Origin: DASTFP01 sp963744345
GTDB taxonomy: Bacteria > Verrucomicrobiota > Verrucomicrobiia > Chthoniobacterales > Terrimicrobiaceae
Assembly (NCBI GenBank): GCA_963744345.1
Contig: CAVUTD010000029.1
Coordinates: 62,001-126,000 of the forward strand
Reading direction: 5' to 3'
Length of the DNA: 64,000 bases
The position numbers were made by a program, and so were the translations under genes. Positions 36,676-46,176 of the stretch are shown here, piece by piece. Each line of letters opens with the position of its first letter. Positions within the stretch are counted from its first letter, which is position 1. The notes under the pieces are model-generated. The model did not search any database. It saw nothing but the letters and a program-made list of their open reading frames with translations, and was not told where the DNA came from.

Positions 36676-37737
36676 ATGAGCCGACGTTATCCTCCACGCG
36701 CAACCACCGCATCGCTGCGGAAAAGGAATCTCCTGCATGCAAAAAGTCGCGTCATGGTCACGGGGGCAGCCGGCTTCATCGGAAGTGCCCTCGTTCATGA
36801 ACTCAATGCCCGCAGCATCAACAAAATCATTGTCAGCGACCATCTCGGCAATGACCAAAAGTGGCGCAACCTCGCCCCACTGGCCTTTGAAGACTACGTG
36901 CCCGCTGACAAGCTCCTGGAGAGCCTGGAGGAGGACGCGCTTGCTCACGGTCCCTTCCAGGCCTGCTTTCATCTCGGCGCGTGTTCGTCCACTACCGCCA
37001 CGGACGCCGCATATATTATGGAGAACAACTTCGGGTATACGAAACGCCTTTGTCGCTGGGCGCTCGCGACAGGAACTCGATTTACCTACGCCTCCTCAGC
37101 GGCAACCTACGGCGATGGATCCGCTGGGATGGATGACAAGAGCAACAATCTCCGGTCTTTCCGTCCTCTCAATCTTTATGGCTACTCGAAGCACCTCTTC
37201 GATCTTTACGCACACGACCAGCGTCTACTCCCGAAGATTGTTGGGCTTAAATACTTCAATGTTTTCGGTCCAAACGAATATCACAAAGGTGATATGCGAA
37301 GCCTTGTCTGCAAAGCTTACGATCAGATCATGGCAACCGGAAAGATGCGCCTCTTTAAAAGCTACAAGCCCGAATACGCCGATGGCGCGCAAATGCGCGA
37401 TTTTGTTTATGTAAAGGACGCTGTCGCCATGACTCTTCACCTGGCAGAGAGTCCGGCTGCCGCAGGCCTCTACAACGTCGGCGCTGGAGTAGCTCGAACC
37501 TGGAACGATCTCGCAGCTTCTCTTTTCAGCGCGCTGAACATTCCGGCGAGAATTGAATTCATCGAAATGCCGGAAAGCATCAAGAATCAATATCAGTATT
37601 ACACCTGCGCAGACATTTCGAAGCTTCGCGCGACGAACTATGAAACTTCCACGATATCGTTGGAAGAAGCGGTGCGGGATTATGCTGTTAACTATCTGAA
37701 ATCCGGCAGACGGCTCGGCGAGGAGATTGGCTCTTAA
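36676..37737 (+). CDS. hldD: ADP-L-glycero-D-manno-heptose 6-epimerase
   Basis: HldD inverts C6 of ADP-heptose for the LPS inner core. The Rossmann NAD(P) motif is VTGAAGFIGSAL. HLGACSSTTATDAAYIMENN is diagnostic of the family, with the Ser/Tyr/Lys catalytic set in YASSAATYGDG and YGYSKHLFD, followed by LVCKAYDQIMATG. The ATG at 36676 gives 353 residues; the family starts right at the Rossmann strand, so about 25 N-terminal residues look extra and translation may begin further in. The frame is open from 36631. A lone heptose gene here implies that other LPS genes lie elsewhere. Confidence 0.92.
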   Translation: MSRRYPPRATTASLRKRNLLHAKSRVMVTGAAGFIGSALVHELNARSINKIIVSDHLGNDQKWRNLAPLAFEDYVPADKLLESLEEDALAHGPFQACFHLGACSSTTATDAAYIMENNFGYTKRLCRWALATGTRFTYASSAATYGDGSAGMDDKSNNLRSFRPLNLYGYSKHLFDLYAHDQRLLPKIVGLKYFNVFGPNEYHKGDMRSLVCKAYDQIMATGKMRLFKSYKPEYADGAQMRDFVYVKDAVAMTLHLAESPAAAGLYNVGAGVARTWNDLAASLFSALNIPARIEFIEMPESIKNQYQYYTCADISKLRATNYETSTISLEEAVRDYAVNYLKSGRRLGEEIGS

Positions 37738-37814
37738 TGCTTGGTGTTCCTCCCGGGGCAGAATACTGCGATCAAGAAGGCCCTCCTACCCGGTAGGCAT
37801 GCGTTTCCTTCTGG

Positions 37815-39488
37815 CTACACTTTACCTTGCATGATCACTTCAACCAGGCGCGCAGCCAATGGCTCGGTCATCTTCTCCAAGTCGTTCAGGGCGTTTCTCA
37901 GATCCGAAAGTGAACCGCTTTCCCTTGCTTCGATCATCTGTTGCACCATGCCCGAAATTGTTTCGCGCTCGTCGGGACAAATTTCGGTGCCCAGCCGCTG
38001 AAGGGCCGTTTCGACAGCCGGCAGCATCTCGTCCGCCTTCAAACACGCCTCAGCAAAGGCGCGCTGATCCATGTCCTCAAAGGCATGTTCCAGCGAATCG
38101 GCGAGCATTTTCTCGACGGCTTCGTCGCTCACCTCGATTGCACTCTGGATCTTCACCCTCGTGTCAGTTCCGGTGGCAACATCACGCGCGAGAACGCTCA
38201 GCAACCCGTCGGCGTCGATCTCAAACTGTACTCCGACCCGCGCTTGGCCTCGCCGCGCGGGGACGAATGGGATCTCAAACTCCCCCAGCTTCCAATTGTC
38301 CCCGGCCATTTCGCGTTCGCCCTGGAGCACTGTGATCCGCATGGAGCTTTGATTTGTGGCCGCGTTGGTAAACATCTCACCCGCTTTACAGGGGATGGTG
38401 GTGTTGCGCGGGATGATTACATTCATGAGTCCGCCAAATGTTTCAATTCCCAGGGAGAGCGGTGTCACGTCAAGCAACGCCACGTTCTGCACCGAGCCTT
38501 CGAGGATGCCGGCCTGAATCGCCGCACCTAAGGCTACGACCTCTTCGGGATGCTGACTCGTGTCAGGCGACCTTCCAAAAATTTCACGGACAAACTCCCG
38601 CACCCAAGGCATCCGAGTTGCACCCCCCGCGAGAATCACCTCATCCAAATCTTCCCGGCCTATTCCCGCATCTTGAAGCGAACGAAGACAATGTTTCCGG
38701 GTGCGTTCGATAATGGGACGGCAAAGAGATTCGAGCAGCGCTCCGGAAACAGGAGGGTCGCAATTTCCCGTTTCGGAAAATTTGCGCTTGATGCTTTCCG
38801 CTTCACCCCGAGTGATCCCGAACCTGTCGGCGATAGCTGCGTCGAGATCATCTCCGCCGAGTTGCGTGTCGCCAGCGGTTGCCAAAACCTGAAAAACACC
38901 GTCACTGAACTGCAGGACGGAAACATCAAATGTTCCTCCGCCCAGGTCGTACACGGCGATCTTGGATTTGTCACCAAGCCGGTCCAAACCGTAGGCTAAT
39001 GCGGCCGCCGTCGGCTCAGCCAGAAGACGTTCAACCCTCAGACCTGCCAATTCCCCAGCGCGCTTGGTTGCCGTGCGCTGCGCATCATTAAAATAGGCCG
39101 GCACCGTGATCACAGCCCGATCAACAATATGCCCAAGCTCCCGCTCCGCATCGGCCTTCAGCTTCTTCAAAATCAACGCCGATACCTCTTCAGGCGAAAT
39201 GGCTCGCTCCCCACATCGCAGGCGAACGAATTCACCGGGCTTACCGATCACGTCCTGCTCCGATTGAACCTCGCCCACGCGCCGACCCATGAGACGCTTC
39301 ACGGAAAAAATTGCCTCTTGCTGATGGGGCAAGGCCTCCTCGCCGACCACAGCTTCGCCCTTCTCAGGAAAATAGACCACCGACGGCGTCAGCTTACGTC
39401 CCGCAGGATCGGCAAACAACACGGGAAAGCCGGAATTCATCGCACCAATGAGCGAGTTCGTCGTGCCGAGATCGATACCGACAATCAT
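37815..39488 (-). CDS. hscA: Hsp70 chaperone, HscA-like (Fe-S cluster transfer)
   Basis: A 557-residue Hsp70, shorter than DnaK (about 640) and lacking a long C-terminal lid tail, as in HscA. The ATPase motifs are GIDLGTTNSLIG, VPAYFNDAQRTATKRAG, AVYDLGGGTFDVSVL and VILAGGATRMPWVRE. The substrate domain has the DVTPLSLGIETFGG entry and NTTIPCKAGE. HscA works with the J-protein HscB to release Fe-S clusters from the scaffold. The gene lies directly downstream of hscB and iscA on the same strand, which supports HscA over a general DnaK. A 34-codon ORF ends 4 bases before its ATG. Confidence 0.88.
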   Translation of the reverse strand: MIVGIDLGTTNSLIGAMNSGFPVLFADPAGRKLTPSVVYFPEKGEAVVGEEALPHQQEAIFSVKRLMGRRVGEVQSEQDVIGKPGEFVRLRCGERAISPEEVSALILKKLKADAERELGHIVDRAVITVPAYFNDAQRTATKRAGELAGLRVERLLAEPTAAALAYGLDRLGDKSKIAVYDLGGGTFDVSVLQFSDGVFQVLATAGDTQLGGDDLDAAIADRFGITRGEAESIKRKFSETGNCDPPVSGALLESLCRPIIERTRKHCLRSLQDAGIGREDLDEVILAGGATRMPWVREFVREIFGRSPDTSQHPEEVVALGAAIQAGILEGSVQNVALLDVTPLSLGIETFGGLMNVIIPRNTTIPCKAGEMFTNAATNQSSMRITVLQGEREMAGDNWKLGEFEIPFVPARRGQARVGVQFEIDADGLLSVLARDVATGTDTRVKIQSAIEVSDEAVEKMLADSLEHAFEDMDQRAFAEACLKADEMLPAVETALQRLGTEICPDERETISGMVQQMIEARESGSLSDLRNALNDLEKMTEPLAARLVEVIMQGKV

Positions 39489-39492
39489 AACT

Positions 39493-39597
39493 CTACTGTC
39501 TGAGGTCGAAGAAGAATTTCACCAGATAAAAGAGGAGCGGCCGCCCGATGGCGAGAAATCCCTCTTCCTTCGCCGTGTTCAGGGCTGGCATCGTCAT
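39493..39597 (-). CDS. Small 34-residue ORF between hscB and hscA
   Basis: ATG at 39597 follows a strong Shine-Dalgarno sequence (GGAAGGA, 6-7 bases upstream). The 34-residue product starts MTMPALNTAKEEGFL, continues with an aromatic, hydrophobic half (RPLLFYLVKFFFDLR) and ends with TAG 4 bases before the hscA ATG. Length, RBS and close spacing favour real translation and coupling to hscA. I do not recognise a family. The C-terminal half could form an amphipathic or membrane-attached helix. It could also be only a leader that carries the ribosome to hscA, whose own RBS is poor. Confidence 0.5.
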   Translation of the reverse strand: MTMPALNTAKEEGFLAIGRPLLFYLVKFFFDLRQ

Positions 39598-39686
39598 GGG
39601 TTTGTCCTTCCATAGATCAATTGCTCTGGGACGATGAAACACGGCATGCCTTTAGGGGGAAGGCTCCTAGTCCGTGCACTTCCTTT

Positions 39687-40256
39687 TCAGGGGTTGACGA
39701 GACGAAATTCCCACTCGGACAACTGGGACTTCCATCGCGAAAGAAAGGTAAACGATGACGCCATGGCCACCAGCTCAGCGGCCGAGACTTCAGGCCACCG
39801 CGCGTCGAGATCCTCAAGATCCGCGATCGATTGATTCCAAGCTTGTGAGACGGAATTCGTTGCCTCGCGGATCTGCTGGAGCGCAGTGGCAACTTCGGGG
39901 GAAAGCAAGGCGCGACCCAGTGCCGTTGTCATGTGATCCAAGCGGGAAACAACCGCCTTTGCTTGCTGCAGTGCGCCTCCCACGCGTGGAAAGATTTCAT
40001 CGTGTGGAACGCCATCGCTGTGAATGTCAGCGCTCGCAAATTGGAGTGCCAAGAGATGCCTCAAGCGCGCCGCCGGATCAGCAAGAGTTTTGTAAGCGCC
40101 CTGCAACCGGTGGAACTGCTCCTCACCGCCGCCCAGCAAATCCGGATGCTTGATCGCCGCTAGCCGCAAATATTTTTCCTTTAATGCCAGTTCGTCAATC
40201 AACGGTCGCGGCTGAAGGTCGAAGAGCGAAAATGCGTCCTCCACGTTTGCTTGCAC
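39687..40256 (-). CDS. hscB: HscB-like J-domain co-chaperone
   Basis: The 189-residue protein has an N-terminal J domain (DAFSLFDLQPRPLIDELALK, with the KHPD loop giving the HPD motif) and a C-terminal helical bundle typical of HscB. It stimulates the HscA ATPase and binds the Fe-S scaffold. The opening segment SLFDLQPRP resembles other HscB proteins rather than general DnaJ. It sits 24 bases downstream of iscA and upstream of the small ORF and hscA. Scaffold IscU and desulfurase IscS are not in the window. Confidence 0.85.
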   Translation of the reverse strand: MQANVEDAFSLFDLQPRPLIDELALKEKYLRLAAIKHPDLLGGGEEQFHRLQGAYKTLADPAARLRHLLALQFASADIHSDGVPHDEIFPRVGGALQQAKAVVSRLDHMTTALGRALLSPEVATALQQIREATNSVSQAWNQSIADLEDLDARWPEVSAAELVAMASSFTFLSRWKSQLSEWEFRLVNP

Positions 40257-40280
40257 AAAGACGCTCGCAACGAATCCGCT

Positions 40281-40646
40281 CTAAGCGGAAAAGCTCTCTC
40301 CGCACGAGCAATGCGCCACGGCATTCGGGTTCGAAACCTTGAAGCCCCCCTTCTGGAGATCGTCGCTGAAATCCAGTTCGGATCCGCTGACGAAAAGCGC
40401 GCTCTTCGGATCGACCACCACGTTTACTTGATTGGATTGAACAAGGATATCGCGGTTGGCGGGTCCATCGACCAAATCCATCTTATACTGCAATCCCGAG
40501 CATCCGCCGCCGATCACCGAAACCCGCAAGGCGCCCTGCGGACGACCCTGGCGCTCAAGCAAGGCACGCAACTTCGCGCTCGCTGCGTCACGGACGCGAA
40601 TCAATCTCTCGTTGCCAAGCTTGTAATTGACTGCCAGCATCGCCAA
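40281..40646 (-). CDS. iscA: IscA/ErpA-type Fe-S carrier protein
   Basis: The 121-residue HesB/IscA family protein binds iron or Fe-S clusters through three cysteines, seen here as Cys in GGGCSGLQYKM and the pair in AHCSCGESFSA near the C-terminus. LRVSVIGGGCSGLQ is diagnostic. The first residues (MAMLAVNYKLG) may be partly untranslated. It starts an operon with hscB and hscA. ErpA is an equally good name from sequence alone; gene context leans to IscA. Confidence 0.9.
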   Translation of the reverse strand: MAMLAVNYKLGNERLIRVRDAASAKLRALLERQGRPQGALRVSVIGGGCSGLQYKMDLVDGPANRDILVQSNQVNVVVDPKSALFVSGSELDFSDDLQKGGFKVSNPNAVAHCSCGESFSA

Positions 40647-40765
40647 AAAATACCGTCATCCGGCGAAGGCGCAAGCTCGCCGACTCGTGCAAAAAAAATT
40701 CGCTCCATCTATCTAAATAATACTTTGCCCTTGTTCTTGAGACTAAATCTCAATACGACAGAAGT

Positions 40766-41692
40766 ATGCGGGAGGCGACTGAGTTTATGGAAGAAGGTAT
40801 CTGGGCTGGGATCGAAGGAGAAAGGCGTCCGCTCTTTGGCGATTTTCCCAAGGTGGGAGTGAGTGTGCAATGGCACGATTTTGAGTGTCGGAACACACTC
40901 AAGTGGTCGCGCAGTTTCCACCGAGACAGCTTGGAAATCTGCATCAATTTCGAGGGCTGCGGCGCCATTCACGAACAATCCATAGGGACCACTGTCGTTA
41001 ATCCGCAGCGGGTGGCTCATTATGTGCCGGACGAAGGCCGTGTGCATGCCGACCGGCATGCGGGACAACGACATCGCTTCCTGACCCTCGCAATGTCCCG
41101 GGACTGGCTCGGTGAGACGGTGCATGGGCACGAAGCGGTTTTGAACCGAGAGACACGGGAATTCTTGGGCGCCGAAACACGCCTCCGGATGGCGCGAGAG
41201 CGGCCGCTTAATCCACACGTGCGACAAAGCGCGGAGGAAATGCTTAAGCCGCCGCTCGACGGACTCGGCTGCCAATTCTGGTTTCGCGCGAAGATTTTGG
41301 AGATTACAGCGCTTACTTTGATTGAGCCCCGTGAAGAACTTTTCTGCGAGCGGCACAAGCGACTCGCCTGTGAGCGCATCGCTCGCGTCAAACAGGCGTT
41401 AAGAAGGGATCTGGAGAATCCACCCACCCTTCGCGAGCTCGGCCGCGAGGTCGGCTGCAGTCCTTTCTATCTCAGTCGAATCTTTTCCGAACACACCGGG
41501 ATGACGATCTCGCGCTATCTGCGCAGCTTACGCTTGGAACGCGCCGCCGAGCTGCTTCGCAGTGGCCGCACAAACGTGACCGAAGCGGCTGTGGCGGTTG
41601 GCTATTCCAGCCTGAGCCATTTCTCCAAAGCGTTTGCCGAAATGTTTGGCGTCTGCCCGTGCGTATTTCCCCTTAGTCGAAAGCTGCACTAA
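40766..41692 (+). CDS. AraC family transcriptional regulator
   Basis: The 308-residue protein has a variable N-terminal sensing region (about 1-200, with CINFEGCGAIHEQ) and a C-terminal AraC/XylS double helix-turn-helix. Signature segments are TLRELGREVGCSPFYLSRIF for the first HTH and VTEAAVAVGYSSLSHFSKAF with EMFGVCP for the second. It is divergent from iscA. The effector is unknown. The nearest downstream gene is the phosphorylase-kinase-like protein, 185 bases away, a possible but untested target. Confidence 0.88.
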   Translation: MREATEFMEEGIWAGIEGERRPLFGDFPKVGVSVQWHDFECRNTLKWSRSFHRDSLEICINFEGCGAIHEQSIGTTVVNPQRVAHYVPDEGRVHADRHAGQRHRFLTLAMSRDWLGETVHGHEAVLNRETREFLGAETRLRMARERPLNPHVRQSAEEMLKPPLDGLGCQFWFRAKILEITALTLIEPREELFCERHKRLACERIARVKQALRRDLENPPTLRELGREVGCSPFYLSRIFSEHTGMTISRYLRSLRLERAAELLRSGRTNVTEAAVAVGYSSLSHFSKAFAEMFGVCPCVFPLSRKLH

Positions 41693-41877
41693 CAGCCTCT
41701 CGGCGAAATGCTTCTTTTTCCTCCGGAGGAGCTACCCTGGTTGCGAGCAACCAGGTGCATTACTCCGGGATGTGAATTGCTTTACGGCGAGTCTTCGATA
41801 ACGAATGTCTCAGGAGAGAGAGGCGAATAGTCACGAACACGCGTGCCCTCCTGTTCGCTCGATTGTTTCAACAGCCA

Positions 41878-44800
41878 ATGGAATCAAACTTAGCGACTGG
41901 CGACGAGCGTTTGGGTCAACTCAATCGCTATTTTGAGGCCGTTGATTCTGTGATCTTGACTCGACAGCACCCCGTAACTGGGCTCCTCCCCGCCAGTACC
42001 GCCAAAACTGTGCATGGGGATTATACCGATGCCTGGGTGCGAGACAACGTTTACAGCATCTACGCGGTGTGGGGACTCACTGTCGCGTATCGGCGCCATG
42101 CACCCGATGATCGTCGAGGTCATGAGCTGGAGCACGCTGTCGTGCGCCTGATGAGGGGATTGCTCGCTGCCATGATGGGTCAATCCGTGAAAGTGGAGCG
42201 CTTCAAGCAGACTCAGAATCCTCTGGACGCTTGCATGCAAAGTATCAAACGGCCACCGGGCAGCCTATCGCTCCAGACGATAAGTGGGGTCATCTTCAAC
42301 TGGACGCCACCTCGCTTTACCTGCTCACGCTCGCCCAAATGATAGCCGGCGGCATAGATCTCATCTGGAATCCGGTGGAGGTAGCCTTCATTCAAAATTT
42401 GACTTACTACATCGGCCGGGCCTACCGCACCCCCGACTATGGAATCTGGGAGCGGGGTAACAAAATCAACAGCGGCCATCGCGAAATCAACGCGAGCTCG
42501 ATCGGCCTCTCTCTGGCGGCGTTGGAAGCTTTGGATAACTTCGATTTGTATGGACCACGCGGCGATCGCAGCACCCAAGTGCACATTTTTCCGGATGAAA
42601 TAGCGCGCGCCCGAATCACCCTGCATAGTCTATTGCCACGAGAGTCGGCTTCAAAACAAGTGGACGCCGCAACGCTTGCCGTGATCGGTTTCCCCGCGTT
42701 CGCCGTTTCCGATGAAGAGCTCGTTGAGCGCACCCGGTCGAGTATTGTTGATCTGCTGCAGGGGAACTACGGCTGCAAACGCTTCCTTCGCGACGGACAC
42801 CAAACCGTTCTGGAGGATCACAGCCGCCTGCATTATGAACCTAGTGAGCTCAAGGTTTTTGAGCATATCGAATGCGAGTGGCCGCTTTTCTTTGCATACC
42901 TCTTGCTCGATGCCCATTATCGAGGTGATACCGATCTCGCCACAGAGTATCGTCGCCGCCTTGAAGGACTCGAACAGGGAGATGAAGGAATTGGTTTGTT
43001 GCCGGAACTTTACTATGTGCCCGCCTCCGGCATCGAAGCCGAGAAAGAGAAGCCCGGGAGTCAAATCCGTCTGCCGAACGAAAATGTTCCCTTGGTTTGG
43101 GCGCAAAGCTTGTGGTGGCTAGGTCAGATGCTGCTTGATGACCTCCTGGACCGTAATGATACCGATCCACTAGGACGTCACCGCCGAAGGCCGAAACCTC
43201 CCTCCTCCGTCCAGATTGCCCTCTTGGTAGAAGATCTCGAAACCCAAACTCAGTTGGGCACCCTCGGGATCACGGTCGAACTGCTCGATGAACTGGAAAC
43301 CATCGAACTGCGGCCAGCGCAGGAACTGGCGCGCTTCTATGAAGCCCAGGGAGCCAACTCAGTCTTAGGCCTGACCGGGCGTCCTATGCGACGCCTGCGC
43401 ACACTGACGACCGCCCGTTTCTACCGCTTGGGTGATCGCCGCCTGGCGTTTGCTCCATCCGTGTTAACGGATCAGCTGGACCACCTGGCTTTGGATACAG
43501 CTATTTTGTGTCAGCGCCTGCGGAGCGAAGTCGCGTATCTCTCTCGCCATTGGCAAAGTCAGGACTTCCCAGTCTTGTTCTCCCTCTGGGGCAGCGCCAT
43601 TTAGAGGCGGACACCGAACTCCTCGCCGCTCTTCTCCATGAATGGCGCGACGGCCGGTGCGGCTCTAACTCGGTGCGTCTTGGTCCTCTCGCGCAATTTA
43701 TGGCGTCAGCGGATTGGATGACTCTCGACCCCAGCGTCGGCCTCATTCCAGCAGCGGTCCCAACCTCAAGGCCAATTCTCACCAAGTGTTGCACGATGTT
43801 CCGGGGCAGAATTCACCGCTGAACGCGGCAGAAGAACAAGCTCTGGAGTTAGAAGGAGAGCGCGATCGTAGCTCGCTTATCGAACGTCACAAAGCCAGCG
43901 ACAATCTCTACGAACAGGCGGAATGTCTCCACAAACTTGTTCTTCTTCTGGGTCGGGAAGGAGAAATTCCCTGGTTGAATTCCGGGGCGTACACCTCCGG
44001 GCAACCTGCGGGGTCGTCCATTCGGTTGGAAGCCTTGCTGGATCAGCTCTGGCGCCAGGCCAGTCGCGGCCGCCACTGGGGCGTCCTACGTCGGATCGCC
44101 GGCTTGCGTGAATGGGTGGATCCAGGACTCGAAGAAGCGGTGACCAACCTCCTGGTCCGACAAAAACAAATCTTGGTGGGAAAGGCGTTATAGTCCCGAT
44201 TCGCTGATTACGGAAGCTATGGGAAGCAAAGCGATTGCCGACAAAGTTGCTCGGTTTTCGCGAGAGGACATCCGGGAGCGCGTCTTGGCTCAGGAGATCC
44301 TTTTGAACCTCGATACCCTTGTGAAGCTGGAACCCGAATTGCTTCGCGGCTTTTTGACTCATCGCGTGGGCTATTTGATTTTGCTCTTAACCGCTGAAGT
44401 CTCGGCAGAGTTCTCAGTCGTCCACAATGAGGCTTACCAGAGACTCTTGGAATTTTCCCCTTCGGAGATCCAGTCACGTTTGATCAAGGTTCTTCGAGCC
44501 TACGCGGAAACAACAAAGTTGCTCAGGAACCAGGAAGCCCTCTACCTCAAGCCGGGCATCCAGATAGTCTGGAGTCCGCAGTTGCCCGGCGTCGATGCCC
44601 GCGTCGCATCGTCTCCTCCAAACGGTGGCTGGCTCGAGCACCGCCGGCGCGGAGGTGCCCTGGGTCAGGTGCCCGAGGGCTTTTACCCCGAAGTATGGCA
44701 AACCTTGCATCACTGTCGCGGTTTAGTCATCGGCGACAAACTCGAGAGACGAAATCGCTTAGATAGCATTCCCGTTCTCGCGGAGATGACTTCTGGTGAG

Positions 44801-45145
44801 ACAAATTTCGCTCGCAGCGTTGAACACCTCTTAGCAAAGATTGATGCACCTGAATATCGTCATTTGACCATCGAAGCCCTCGTCGCCTTGGCAGACTTTT
44901 TTCGCGAGAATTCCGAGTTCGTTCTCGCTGAATACCTCACTCTGGATGTGCTCATTGGACACGCGGTGCGACTGGCCTGGCTGGAGGAACATAAGGAAGA
45001 GGACTATGAAGACCAAAAAGCCTCGGCCTGGAAACGCTTCTATGAGCAACCTCCCGATTCGGTGGCTCGCTGTGGCCTCGCCGGCCTAGCCTTAGCTTTG
45101 CCTGGACATTTCGCTCCTGCAAGCCCAATCTCTCCACCGCTTTGA
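41878..45145 (+). CDS. Phosphorylase kinase alpha/beta-like protein (GH15 fold), four frame changes
   Basis: Reconstructed, this is one protein of about 1,085 residues that is collinear with the animal phosphorylase kinase alpha subunit as I recall it. The GH15-like part has QHPVTGLLPAS, DAWVRDNVYSIYAVWGL, VVRLMRGLLAAMM, LHAKYQTATGQP, DKWGHLQLDATSLYLLTLAQ and LKVFEHIECEWPLFFAYLLL. The helical middle has GRHWGVLRRIAGLREWVDPG. The C-terminal KPBB-like domain has LEHRRRGGALGQVPEGFYPE and FARSVEHLLAKIDAPEYRHL. Frames change near 42230, 43565, 43740-43830 and 44185. Bacterial GH15/PHK proteins exist, but the bacterial function is unknown to me. No kinase gamma subunit is visible nearby. It may act as a glucan-binding or regulatory protein. 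Confidence 0.85.
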
Positions 45146-45346
45146 TGCATTTCTTGAACGGGGCATGCCTGGATATCTCTCATTCCCGCTCATATTTGCA
45201 TTTCTGCTGCTGGTGCAAGGTTTCTTGACTGGAGTGCGCGGCGAAAGGAGAGCTTAGAAATCCCTGATCAGCTGATCGGGCAGAAGTCGCGAGAGCGTCC
45301 CGGTTCGGAAATCCACGAGCCCTGATGTCGTAGCAACAGTCAGAGA

Positions 45347-45365
45347 GGCGGCCGTTCTGGCCGCC
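45347..45365. terminator. Perfect 7-bp G+C hairpin between convergent genes
   Basis: GGCGGCC and GGCCGCC form a perfect stem around a 5-base loop (GTTCT). It lies between the end of the phosphorylase-kinase-like gene and the end of the Spy-like gene on the opposite strand, where a two-way terminator would be expected. There is no U-run on either side. The flanks (CCCCTACG) also look like intergenic repeats I associate with other bacteria, but no second copy is present in this window. Confidence 0.4.
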
Positions 45366-45388
45366 CCTACGAATCACCAAAGGCTTGT

Positions 45389-45931
45389 CTATTGAGGTTG
45401 CGTGCTTTCCTTATGTTGACGAAGCGCTCTTGCTTCCTCCCTAAGTTTACGAGCATCTTCGCGCAGCTTCTGCGCATCATCGAAGACCTTTTGTTGAGCG
45501 GGAGTAAGAACGGGACGGATCTCGCTTCGCGCATCGTCCAAGACTGCTTGAATTCTCGCTCTCTGTTCCTCGCGGATCGCTTTAATCTTAGGTGTGGTGG
45601 CGGCCATGATTTCTTTGACCTTTTCCTTCTGTTCGTCAGTGAGATTCAACAAGCGGTCGAGTTTTTTCCACTCGCTGTCGGGATCGCGGTGAGATCCCCA
45701 ATGGTGACCCCTACGATGGAATTTGCCGCCTCTTTCGGAAAATCGATCCCTCTCGCCAAATTTCTGCGGGTCTTCTTGCGGCGAAGACGCTGTGCCCGCA
45801 GAGGGCGATGGAGACGAGGAGGGCGCAGCAGGATCAGGATCAACCGCAAAGACGAGCGAGCTGAAAAGACATGCCGCGCTGGCTACGCTAACCAGGGAAA
45901 AGAGTATTGTGCGTTTCATAGAAGATTTCAA
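45389..45931 (-). CDS. Spy/CpxP-like periplasmic LTxxQ protein
   Basis: The 180-residue exported protein has a signal peptide (ILFSLVSVASAACLFSSLVFA) and a Ser/Pro/Ala-rich linker. A His/Arg-rich patch (GGKFHRRGHHWGSHRD) follows, then an all-helical part with two LTxxQ-like motifs: NLTDEQKEKVKEIM and LTPAQQKVFDDA. Spy and CpxP use this fold as periplasmic chaperones; the His-rich patch may bind metal. The last 40 residues are a highly charged helix. The ATG at 45919 (MKRTILFS) is an alternative start. Confidence 0.75.
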   Translation of the reverse strand: MKSSMKRTILFSLVSVASAACLFSSLVFAVDPDPAAPSSSPSPSAGTASSPQEDPQKFGERDRFSERGGKFHRRGHHWGSHRDPDSEWKKLDRLLNLTDEQKEKVKEIMAATTPKIKAIREEQRARIQAVLDDARSEIRPVLTPAQQKVFDDAQKLREDARKLREEARALRQHKESTQPQ

Positions 45932-46176
45932 TCATCGGATGCAACCACTCAATCAACGAGAGGTTGCGCGCATTGTTAAAAGAACAGACCGAGATCTGGG
46001 ATCGTTGCCCCTTTCCTGTTGCGGTCCCGACCGCGAGGGACATCATCCAGCGGGTTGGCCAGGGAATTGCTTAGGTCCGAAAAACCTTAACGATCGTTCG
46101 TGCAACCTGGCCAAAAAGCGCGGCTCTTATTCGGGTGAAGCTTGACCTGGAAAGCGCCTGGACGGAGTTTGATGAC

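Noticed and set aside
45165..45257. 30-codon hydrophobic ORF (MPGYLSFPLIFAFLLL...) after the phosphorylase-kinase-like gene
   Set aside because: No good ribosome site and no support beyond a hydrophobic run; too short to claim without conservation.
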